Source: Burkholderiaceae bacterium (GTDB lineage Bacteria; Pseudomonadota; Gammaproteobacteria; Burkholderiales; Burkholderiaceae). Taken from it: a stretch of DNA of 14,086 bases. Positions 8,513-14,086 of the stretch are shown in pieces (the first letter of the stretch is position 1; each line of letters starts with the position of its first letter). The DNA lies in NCBI GenBank assembly GCA_022701845.1, contig JAKONS010000040.1:1-14086 (forward strand). The letters run 5' to 3'. The notes beneath the pieces are model-generated. The model was not told the DNA's origin. It ran no database searches and saw only the letters and a list, made by a program, of their open reading frames with translations. The position numbers and the translations under genes are program-made.

Positions 8513-10141
8513 ATGCCACCGTCCATAGAACCGTCCTCCCCGATGCCACCCCTGCCCACCGATCGCGCCGCGCTGCTCCAGCGCTTGTCCCATGACGGGC
8601 CCTGGGACATAGCCGTGGTGGGGGGCGGCGCCACCGGCCTGGGCGTGGCGCTCGACGCGGTGGCGCGCGGCTACTCGGTGGTGCTGCTCGAAGGCGTGGA
8701 TTTCGCCAAGGGCTCGTCTTCCCGCGCTACCAAGCTGGTGCACGGCGGCGTGCGCTATCTCGCGCAGGGCAATCTGCACCTGGTGCGCGAAGCCCTGCAC
8801 GAGCGTGCGCTGCTGCTGGCCAATGCGCCGCACCTGGCGCAGCCGCTGCCCTTCGTCATGCCGGCCTACCGCTGGTGGGAAACGCCTTTCTACGGCGTCG
8901 GCCTGATGGCCTACGACCTGCTGGCCGGCCGTGCCGGCCTGGGCCGCACCGAACTCATGGGCCGCCGCAAGACGCTCGCCCGGTTGCCGGGCGCATCGCC
9001 GGACGGCCTGCGCGGCGGCGTGCAGTACTGGGACGGCCAGTTCGACGATGCCCGCCTGGCGCTGGCGCTGGCGCGTACCGCCGCGGCCCGCGGCGCCCTG
9101 CTGGTCAACCACTGCCCGGTGGAGACGCTGCTCCACGACGACGGCAAGATCTCCGGACTGGTATGCCGCGATGCGGAAACCGGCCAAGCCTTCACCGTGC
9201 GCGCCGGATGCGTCGTCAACGCGACCGGCGTCTGGGTCGATGCGCTGCGTGCCCAGGACTCCGCCGCCCGGGGCCAGGCCGCCGAGGCGCTGGTGACGCC
9301 CAGCCAGGGCGTGCATCTGGTCGTCGATCGTGATTTCATGCCCGGCGCGCATGCACTGCTGGTGCCGCGCACCTCGGACGGCCGCGTGCTCTTCGCGGTG
9401 CCGTGGCTGGGCAAGGTGGTCCTCGGCACCACCGATACCCCGCGCCCGGACGCAGCGGCAGAGCCACGTCCCTTCCAGTCCGAAATCGACTTCATCCTGG
9501 GCGAATCCGCCCGCTATCTGCGCCGTGCGCCGACGGCGGCCGACGTCCGCAGCACCTGGGTCGGCCTGCGGCCGCTGGTACGTCCCCAGACCCGCCATGC
9601 CGGTTCCGCGGCCACCAAGAAAATCAGCCGTGAACATACGGTGATGAGCGGCCCGGGCGGCCTGGTCACCGTGACCGGCGGCAAATGGACCACCTACCGC
9701 GCAATGGCCGAAGACGTGCTGCAGCACTGCGCCGCCGAAGGCCTGATCGCCGCCCGCCCGGCCGGCGCCACCGAGCGGCTCCGCCTGGTGGGCGCGCCCG
9801 ACGACGATGCGGTGCAGACCGCCCTCGGCAGTGCTCCCGGCCCCCATCTCTACGGCAACGAGGCGGTGTCGCTGCATGCCCTCGACGGCGCCGACGTCTG
9901 GCTGGCGCCCGGCTTGTCCGAGGCGATGGTGCGGTTCGCCGCGCGCCACGAATACGCGCGCACCGTCGAAGACGTGCTGGCACGCCGCAGCCGGCTGCTG
10001 TTCCTCGATGCGGCGGCAGCCGGCGCGCTCGGACCGCGGGTGGCGGAAATCCTGCTGGAAGAGGGCATCGTCGCCCCCCAGCTCGACGCGTTCACCGCCC
10101 TGTCGCGACAATTCGACGCCACCGCCCATCAGAGCACTTGA
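8513..10141 (+). CDS. glpD: Aerobic glycerol-3-phosphate dehydrogenase GlpD
   Basis: GlpD is an FAD enzyme on the inner membrane surface that oxidises sn-glycerol 3-phosphate to dihydroxyacetone phosphate and gives the electrons to quinone. The 542-residue product has the FAD-binding motif DIAVVGGGATGLGVALDA (residues 32-49), family signature 1 SSSRATKLVHGGVRYL (68-83), a VPWLGKVVLGTTDTP segment and signature 2 GGKWTTYR (389-396). E. coli GlpD has 501 residues; the excess is a short Pro/Ser-rich N-terminus and a longer C-terminus. Two starts are possible: ATG 8513 and ATG 8543, both followed by the same five bases CCACC and neither with a good ribosome binding site. I kept 8513, which lies 19 bases after glpK. 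With glpK it completes glycerol use. Its stop codon overlaps the -35 of the putative ribosomal operon promoter. Confidence 0.95.
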   Translation: MPPSIEPSSPMPPLPTDRAALLQRLSHDGPWDIAVVGGGATGLGVALDAVARGYSVVLLEGVDFAKGSSSRATKLVHGGVRYLAQGNLHLVREALHERALLLANAPHLAQPLPFVMPAYRWWETPFYGVGLMAYDLLAGRAGLGRTELMGRRKTLARLPGASPDGLRGGVQYWDGQFDDARLALALARTAAARGALLVNHCPVETLLHDDGKISGLVCRDAETGQAFTVRAGCVVNATGVWVDALRAQDSAARGQAAEALVTPSQGVHLVVDRDFMPGAHALLVPRTSDGRVLFAVPWLGKVVLGTTDTPRPDAAAEPRPFQSEIDFILGESARYLRRAPTAADVRSTWVGLRPLVRPQTRHAGSAATKKISREHTVMSGPGGLVTVTGGKWTTYRAMAEDVLQHCAAEGLIAARPAGATERLRLVGAPDDDAVQTALGSAPGPHLYGNEAVSLHALDGADVWLAPGLSEAMVRFAARHEYARTVEDVLARRSRLLFLDAAAAGALGPRVAEILLEEGIVAPQLDAFTALSRQFDATAHQST

Positions 10142-10166
10142 CGGCTACTGCGATCTTTGCGAGAAT
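10138..10166 (+). promoter_or_regulatory. Candidate promoter of the spc ribosomal protein operon
   Basis: TTGACG at 10138-10143 matches the -35 consensus in 5 of 6 positions and contains the glpD stop codon. GAGAAT at 10161-10166 matches the -10 in 4 of 6, with the ideal 17-base spacing. Transcription would begin near 10173 and leave a leader of about 154 bases before rplN. No terminator is seen after glpD, so some readthrough from glpKD is possible. Confidence 0.55.
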
Positions 10167-10326
10167 CGTGGGCTTCGCCTCCCAGAGGTGAAATATCTGC
10201 CCAATAAGAAGCGCCGCAAAATGGTTTTGCAGCGTGGACGACGGGCCCAAGACTGACCAGAAAAATCCCTTTGCCGACGGGCCAGCCCCCGAGGCGGGTT
10301 CTTCGGTACAAGTTGGGAATATTGCA
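10142..10326 (+). promoter_or_regulatory. Structured leader of rplN
   Basis: This 185-base gap is the longest in the window. After the promoter it contains CCTC/GAGG around 10178-10188 and a clear hairpin at 10211-10235: GCAAAA (10216-10221) pairs with TTTTGC (10225-10230) around TGG, extended by four more pairs (one of them G-T) beyond one mismatch. It also contains a short CCCG/CGGG stem (10288-10298) and a 9-base direct repeat CGACGGGCC (10239-10247 and 10275-10283). A tiny open frame, [11 protein letters not shown], runs from 10221 to 10256. No known ribosomal-protein binding site was recognised. Confidence 0.4.
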
Positions 10327-10695
10327 ATGATCCAGACAGAATCCCGGTTGGAAGTCGCCGACAACACCGGCGCCAAGTCCGTGCTGTGCATCAAGGTGCT
10401 CGGCGGCTCGAAGCGTCGCTACGCCAGCGTCGGCGACATCATCAAGGTCAGCATCAAAGAAGCTGCACCGCGCGGTCGCGTCAAAAAAGGCGAGATCTAC
10501 AGTGCTGTCGTCGTGCGCACCGCCAAAGGCATCCGCCGCGGCGATGGCTCGCTCGTCAAGTTCGACGGCAATGCCGCCGTGCTGCTCAATGCCAAGCTGG
10601 AGCCGATCGGCACCCGCATCTTCGGACCGGTGACGCGCGAGCTGCGCACCGAGAAGTTCATGAAGATCGTGTCCCTGGCTCCCGAAGTTCTTTAA
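10327..10695 (+). CDS. rplN: 50S ribosomal protein uL14
   Basis: uL14 sits on the interface side of the 50S subunit near bridges to the 30S subunit and the factor-binding region. The 122-residue product begins [33 protein letters not shown] and has the family signature [25 protein letters not shown], ending [12 protein letters not shown]; its length matches the E. coli protein (123 residues). The start at 10327 is fixed by homology. The frame remains open to 10234, but that part is leader. A weak GGGAA precedes the ATG. It is the first gene of the spc-type block; rpsQ, the usual upstream neighbour, is absent. rplX follows after 15 bases. Confidence 0.97.
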   Translation: MIQTESRLEVADNTGAKSVLCIKVLGGSKRRYASVGDIIKVSIKEAAPRGRVKKGEIYSAVVVRTAKGIRRGDGSLVKFDGNAAVLLNAKLEPIGTRIFGPVTRELRTEKFMKIVSLAPEVL

Positions 10696-10710
10696 TTTCC
10701 AGGACACGAC

Positions 10711-11031
10711 ATGAACAAGATTCGCAAGGGCGATGAAGTCATCGTGCTGACCGGCCGTGACAAAGGCAAGCGTGGCACCGTCACGCTCCGCTCGGATGAC
10801 GCGCACGTCGTCATCGAAGGCATCAACGTGGTCAAGAAGCACGCCAAGCCGAACCCGATGAAGGGCACGACCGGCGGCATCGTCGAGAAATCGATGCCGA
10901 TTCACCAGTCCAACGTCGCTATCTTCAATGCCGCTACCGGCAAGGGCGATCGCGTGGGCACCAAGCTGCTGGCTGACGGAAAGCGCGTTCGCGTCTTCAA
11001 GTCCAGCGGTGAACAAATCCAGTCTGCCTGA
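10711..11031 (+). CDS. rplX: 50S ribosomal protein uL24
   Basis: uL24 is an early assembly protein that nucleates folding of the 5' part of 23S rRNA and later lies near the peptide exit tunnel. The 106-residue product carries the KOW motif [19 protein letters not shown] (about residues 6-24) and the family segment [33 protein letters not shown]. coli uL24 has 104 residues. AGGA at 10701-10704, six bases before the ATG, supports the start. It lies between rplN and rplE, and its stop codon leads into the ribosome binding site of rplE. Confidence 0.97.
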   Translation: MNKIRKGDEVIVLTGRDKGKRGTVTLRSDDAHVVIEGINVVKKHAKPNPMKGTTGGIVEKSMPIHQSNVAIFNAATGKGDRVGTKLLADGKRVRVFKSSGEQIQSA

Positions 11032-11042
11032 GGGTTATCGAC

Positions 11043-11582
11043 ATGGCACGCCTCCAACAACAGTACCGCGAGAAAATCGCCCCCGAGCTGGCCAAGCAGT
11101 TCGGCTACACGTCGCCGATGCAGGTCCCGCGTCTGACCAAGATCACCCTGAACATGGGTGTGTCGGAAGCTGTTTCCGACAAGAAGGTGATGGACAACGC
11201 CGTCGCCGACCTGACCAAGATCGCGGGCCAGAAGCCTGTCGTGACCAAGGCCAAGAAGGCCATCGCCGGTTTCAAGATCCGCGAGCAGCAGCCCATCGGT
11301 TGCATGGTCACCCTGCGTGGCGTTCAGATGTACGAGTTCCTGGACCGTTTCGTCACCGTGGCACTGCCCCGTGTCCGCGACTTCCGCGGCATCTCGGGTC
11401 GTGCCTTCGACGGCCGCGGCAACTACAACATCGGTGTTAAGGAACAGATCATTTTCCCTGAGATCGAGTACGACAAGGTCGACGCACTGCGCGGCCTGAA
11501 CATCAGCATCACCACGACGGCCAAGACCGACGCAGAAGCCAAGGCGCTTCTCGCTGGCTTCCGCTTCCCGTTCAAGAACTGA
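11043..11582 (+). CDS. rplE: 50S ribosomal protein uL5
   Basis: uL5 binds 5S rRNA in the central protuberance and contacts the P-site tRNA and the 30S head. The 179-residue product starts [22 protein letters not shown] and contains the conserved [12 protein letters not shown] segment, the [18 protein letters not shown] region and [20 protein letters not shown]. Its length equals that of E. coli uL5. AGGG at 11031-11034 is eight bases before the start and overlaps the rplX stop. In E. coli, S8 represses the spc operon by binding the mRNA near the rplE start. I could not recognise an S8-type helix here by eye, so that control is not claimed. Confidence 0.97.
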   Translation: MARLQQQYREKIAPELAKQFGYTSPMQVPRLTKITLNMGVSEAVSDKKVMDNAVADLTKIAGQKPVVTKAKKAIAGFKIREQQPIGCMVTLRGVQMYEFLDRFVTVALPRVRDFRGISGRAFDGRGNYNIGVKEQIIFPEIEYDKVDALRGLNISITTTAKTDAEAKALLAGFRFPFKN

Positions 11583-11590
11583 GGTCAGCT

Positions 11591-11896
11591 GTGGCTAAAC
11601 AAGCTCTCATCCAGCGCGAACTCAAGCGCGAAAAGCTGGCGGCGAAATACGCTGTCAAGTACACGGAACTCAAGGCCATCGCCGCTGATTCCAAGAAGAG
11701 CGACGGCGAGCGCGAGGCAGCACGCCTCGGCCTGCAAAAGCTTCCGCGTAATGCGAACCCCACGCGTCAACGCAACCGTTGCGAAATCACCGGTCGTCCG
11801 CGCGGCACCTTCCGCCAGTTTGGCCTGGCTCGCGCCAAGATTCGCGAACTGGCTTTTGCTGGTGATATCCCCGGTATCACCAAGGCCAGCTGGTAA
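11591..11896 (+). CDS. rpsN: 30S ribosomal protein uS14, zinc-free long form
   Basis: uS14 is a 30S head protein near the decoding-side tRNA sites. The 101-residue product starts from GTG at 11591 ([21 protein letters not shown]) and ends [41 protein letters not shown]. It is the long C-minus form: the CxxC pairs of the zinc-binding form are absent, with a single Cys in [11 protein letters not shown]. Its length equals that of E. coli uS14. GAGGT at 11581-11585, which includes the last two bases of the rplE stop codon, is the ribosome binding site and supports the GTG start, as does the only 8-base gap. It is one of the few non-ATG starts in the window. Confidence 0.96.
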   Translation: MAKQALIQRELKREKLAAKYAVKYTELKAIAADSKKSDGEREAARLGLQKLPRNANPTRQRNRCEITGRPRGTFRQFGLARAKIRELAFAGDIPGITKASW

Positions 11897-11914
11897 GTCG
11901 GCAGGAGATTCAAC

Positions 11915-12310
11915 ATGAGCATGAGTGATCCCATCGCCGATTTGCTGACCCGTATTCGCAATGCGCAAATGGTGGCCAAGGCTACTGTTTCGGTGCCGTC
12001 TTCCAAAGTGAAGATCGCCATCGCGCAAGTGCTGAAGGACGAAGGCTATATCGACGGCTTCGAAATCAAGACGGCGGACAACAAGTCCGAAATCGTGATC
12101 ACCCTGAAGTACTACGCCGGTCGCCCGGTGATCGAGCGTATCGAGCGCGTGAGCCGTCCCGGTCTGCGTGTGTACAAGGGCCGCGATTCCATTCCCCAAG
12201 TCATGAACGGCCTGGGCGTCGCAATCGTCACCACCCCGCAAGGCGTGATGACGGATCGCAAGGCACGTGCTACCGGCGTCGGTGGCGAAGTGCTCTGCTA
12301 CGTCGCCTAA
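11915..12310 (+). CDS. rpsH: 30S ribosomal protein uS8
   Basis: uS8 binds helix 21 of 16S rRNA and organises the central domain of the 30S subunit; in E. coli it also represses its own operon. The 131-residue product begins [20 protein letters not shown] and ends with the family signature [26 protein letters not shown]. coli uS8 has 130 residues. A strong AGGAGA at 11903-11908, six bases upstream, fixes the start at 11915 over the second Met two codons later. It lies between rpsN and rplF in the canonical spc order. Confidence 0.97.
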   Translation: MSMSDPIADLLTRIRNAQMVAKATVSVPSSKVKIAIAQVLKDEGYIDGFEIKTADNKSEIVITLKYYAGRPVIERIERVSRPGLRVYKGRDSIPQVMNGLGVAIVTTPQGVMTDRKARATGVGGEVLCYVA

Positions 12311-12332
12311 GCGGGCATCAAGGAGTATTGAA

Positions 12333-12866
12333 ATGTCCCGCGTAGGAAAAATGCCGGTCGCTATCCCGCAAGGCGTGGATGTCGCGATCAAAGACGATCA
12401 GATCAATGTGAAGGGCACCGGCGGCACGCTGTCGCTGGCTCTGCATGCATTGGTCACGGTCGTGAACCAGGACGGCAAGCTGACCTTCACCCCGGCCAAC
12501 GAGTCGCGTGAAGCGAATGCGATGAGCGGTACGCTGCGCCAGCTGGTCAACAACATGGTGGTCGGCGTCAGCAAGGGCTTCGAAAAGAAGCTGTCGCTGG
12601 TCGGCGTCGGCTACAAGGCTGCCGCCCAGGGCGCCAAGCTGAATCTCCAGGTCGGTTACTCGCACCCGGTGAATGTGGACATGCCTGCCGGTATCACCGT
12701 GGCTACTCCCACCCCCACCGAGATCCTGATCAAGGGTGCCGACCGCCAACGTGTCGGTCAGATCGCCGCGGAAATCCGTGCGATCCGCCCCCCCGAGCCT
12801 TACAAGGGCAAGGGCATCCGTTATTCGGATGAGAAGATCGTGATCAAAGAGACCAAGAAGAAGTAA
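12333..12866 (+). CDS. rplF: 50S ribosomal protein uL6
   Basis: uL6 lies at the base of the 50S stalk near the sarcin-ricin loop and the factor-binding site. The 177-residue product starts [19 protein letters not shown] and contains [25 protein letters not shown] and the family signature [11 protein letters not shown], ending ETKKK. E. coli uL6 has 177 residues. AAGGAG at 12320-12325, seven bases upstream, marks the start; the frame is open to 12267 but that would overlap rpsH. The rplF stop codon merges with the rplR ribosome binding site. Confidence 0.97.
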   Translation: MSRVGKMPVAIPQGVDVAIKDDQINVKGTGGTLSLALHALVTVVNQDGKLTFTPANESREANAMSGTLRQLVNNMVVGVSKGFEKKLSLVGVGYKAAAQGAKLNLQVGYSHPVNVDMPAGITVATPTPTEILIKGADRQRVGQIAAEIRAIRPPEPYKGKGIRYSDEKIVIKETKKK

Positions 12867-12877
12867 GGAGTCGCAGC

Positions 12878-13246
12878 ATGTCTTTGACCAAGAAAGCGCA
12901 GCGTCTTCGTCGTTCGCGCCAGACCCGGATCCGCATTGCCACGCAAGGCGTCGCCCGGCTCACCGTGAACCGCACCAACCTGCATATCTATGCCACCGTG
13001 ATCTCCGGCGACGGTACCAAAGTCCTGGCGTCCGCCTCGACCGCGGAAGCTGCTGTCCGCGCAGAACTCGGCGGCTCCGGCAAGGGTGGCAATGCCGCCG
13101 CTGCCACTGCCATCGGCAAGCGCATCGCTGAGAAGGCCAAGGCCGCCGGCGTCGAAAAGGTCGCTTTCGACCGCGCCGGTTTCGCCTACCACGGCCGCGT
13201 CAAGGCGCTGGCCGACGCTGCCCGCGAAGCGGGTCTGCAGTTCTAA
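12878..13246 (+). CDS. rplR: 50S ribosomal protein uL18
   Basis: uL18 binds 5S rRNA together with uL5 and joins it to the central protuberance. The 122-residue product begins with a basic segment, [20 protein letters not shown], followed by [29 protein letters not shown] and the conserved C-terminus [27 protein letters not shown]. coli uL18 has 117 residues. AAGGAG at 12865-12870, seven bases before the ATG, overlaps the rplF stop, which suggests tight translational coupling. rpsE follows after 15 bases. Confidence 0.97.
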   Translation: MSLTKKAQRLRRSRQTRIRIATQGVARLTVNRTNLHIYATVISGDGTKVLASASTAEAAVRAELGGSGKGGNAAAATAIGKRIAEKAKAAGVEKVAFDRAGFAYHGRVKALADAAREAGLQF

Positions 13247-13261
13247 GCTGGACGAATAATC

Positions 13262-13783
13262 ATGGCAAAGTTTCAACCTAAAGTGCAGACCGAGGCACAG
13301 GACGACGGTCTCAAGGAGAAGATGATTGCGGTCAACCGCGTCACCAAGGTCGTCAAAGGCGGCCGTATCCTTGGATTCGCAGCCCTGACCGTGGTCGGCG
13401 ACGGCGACGGTAAAGTCGGCATGGGCAAGGGCAAGTCGAAAGAAGTGCCTGCAGCTGTGCAAAAGGCGATGGAAGAAGCCCGTCGCAACCTGAAGACCGT
13501 CGCCCTGAAGAACGGCACGCTGCACCATGCGGTGAGCGGCCATCACGGTGCAGCATTCGTCATCATGGCGCCAGCCCCCAAGGGTACCGGCATCATTGCT
13601 GGTGGTCCGATGCGTGCGGTTTTCGAAGTGCTGGGCATCACCGATATCGTGGCCAAGAGCCATGGTTCGTCCAACCCCTACAACATGGTCCGCGCCACGT
13701 TCGATGCACTGACCCGGTCGACGACCCCCGGTCAAATTGCCAACAAGCGTGGCAAGTCGGTCGAAGAAATCTTCACCGCCTGA
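13262..13783 (+). CDS. rpsE: 30S ribosomal protein uS5
   Basis: uS5 sits on the solvent side of the 30S subunit by the mRNA entry channel and affects decoding accuracy. The 173-residue product has the double-stranded-RNA-binding-like N-terminal domain with the S5 signature [38 protein letters not shown] and the C-terminal domain [35 protein letters not shown]. coli uS5 has 167 residues. The ribosome binding site is weak (CTGGACG upstream), unlike its neighbours, so translation may partly rely on coupling to rplR. Confidence 0.97.
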   Translation: MAKFQPKVQTEAQDDGLKEKMIAVNRVTKVVKGGRILGFAALTVVGDGDGKVGMGKGKSKEVPAAVQKAMEEARRNLKTVALKNGTLHHAVSGHHGAAFVIMAPAPKGTGIIAGGPMRAVFEVLGITDIVAKSHGSSNPYNMVRATFDALTRSTTPGQIANKRGKSVEEIFTA

Positions 13784-13796
13784 TCGGAGCAAAAAA

Positions 13797-13979
13797 ATGA
13801 CTACCGAACAAACCGTCAAGGTCCAACTGGTTCGCAGTCCCATTGGCACCAAGGAATCGCATCGCGCGACCGTCCGTGGTCTGGGTCTGCGTAAGCTGAA
13901 CAGCGTGAGCGAACTGCAGGACACGCCTGCAGTGCGCGGCATGATCAACAAGATCGCCTACCTGGTGCGCGTGCTCTAA
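13797..13979 (+). CDS. rpmD: 50S ribosomal protein uL30
   Basis: uL30 is a small 50S protein of bacteria, found on the solvent side near the 5S rRNA region. The 60-residue product, [20 protein letters not shown] and onward, carries the family core [39 protein letters not shown]. coli uL30 has 59 residues. GGAG at 13786-13789 lies seven bases before the ATG, and the start codon is embedded in a run of seven A. The frame is open back to 13737, but that part overlaps rpsE and does not resemble the family. Confidence 0.97.
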   Translation: MTTEQTVKVQLVRSPIGTKESHRATVRGLGLRKLNSVSELQDTPAVRGMINKIAYLVRVL

Positions 13980-14012
13980 GCGCGCGGACCTGAATGTAGA
14001 ACAGAGGCTCTC

Positions 14013-14086
14013 ATGGAACTCAACAGCATCAAGCCGGCTGCCGGCGCCAAGCACGCCAAGCGTCGCGTTGGCCGCGGTATCGGCTC
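14013..14086 (+). CDS. rplO: 50S ribosomal protein uL15 (5' part only)
   Basis: uL15 is a 50S assembly protein close to the peptidyl-transferase region of 23S rRNA. Only the first 24 codons are inside the window: [20 protein letters not shown] followed by RGIG. This matches the uL15 N-terminus, whose hallmark is the basic K-R-R/L-G-R-G-I-G-S stretch. AGAGG at 14003-14007, five bases before the ATG, supports the start. Its place after rpmD is the canonical spc order; secY would be expected next. Confidence 0.93.
   Translation, partial: MELNSIKPAAGAKHAKRRVGRGIG

Noticed and set aside
10129..11016. 295-codon minus-strand open frame opposite rplN and rplX
   Set aside because: Its composition mirrors the ribosomal genes on the other strand, and it has no ribosome binding site or family match that I recognise.
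11020..11080. Possible S8 repressor site at the rplE start, as in E. coli
   Set aside because: I could not find a helix resembling the S8-binding helix of 16S rRNA by eye, so the regulation is left unclaimed.
12821..13951. 376-codon minus-strand open frame opposite rplR, rpsE and rpmD
   Set aside because: It is an antisense shadow of three certain ribosomal protein genes.

Overview
This looks like an ordinary stretch of chromosome from a high-GC betaproteobacterium of the order Burkholderiales, probably Comamonadaceae or a near relative. The basis is the very GC-rich third codon positions, the recG-oxyR-dps neighbourhood, and the sequence character of QueA, RecG, UbiA and the ribosomal proteins. 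The genus cannot be fixed by eye. Coding density is high. No tRNA, rRNA, insertion sequence, CRISPR array or phage gene was seen. No gap between genes exceeds 300 bases; the longest (10142-10326) is the leader of the ribosomal protein operon.

Left part (1-5041): queA (minus strand, 3' end outside the window) diverges from recG. recG is followed on the plus strand by oxyR and dps. This groups tRNA modification, replication-fork repair, peroxide sensing and DNA/iron protection. OxyR keeps both redox cysteines at residues 199 and 208. A plausible OxyR-type site lies directly against the -35 element of a good sigma-70-like promoter in front of dps, so peroxide control of dps is the best-supported regulatory reading here. 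A strong intrinsic terminator follows dps.

Middle part (5145-10141): ubiA (ubiquinone biosynthesis) converges with proC (proline biosynthesis, minus strand). proC diverges from glpK-glpD, which take glycerol to dihydroxyacetone phosphate. GlpD passes electrons to quinone. The glycerol facilitator glpF and the repressor glpR are not in the window.

Right part (10142-14086): the spc-type ribosomal protein cluster rplN-rplX-rplE-rpsN-rpsH-rplF-rplR-rpsE-rpmD-rplO (last gene partial) runs on the plus strand in canonical order. Gaps are short and most starts have clear ribosome binding sites. Codon choice is less extreme in GC than in the left part, as expected of highly expressed genes. The gene directly upstream is glpD rather than rpsQ, so the S10 and spc blocks are separated here. 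A promoter-like element overlaps the glpD stop codon.

No undescribed multi-gene system was found. The points of interest are regulatory and structural: the dps control region, a Dps with Met at a usual metal-ligand position, a terminator ending 14 bases before the ubiA start, several starts with a -10-like element almost touching the start codon, and the separated spc operon with its structured leader.
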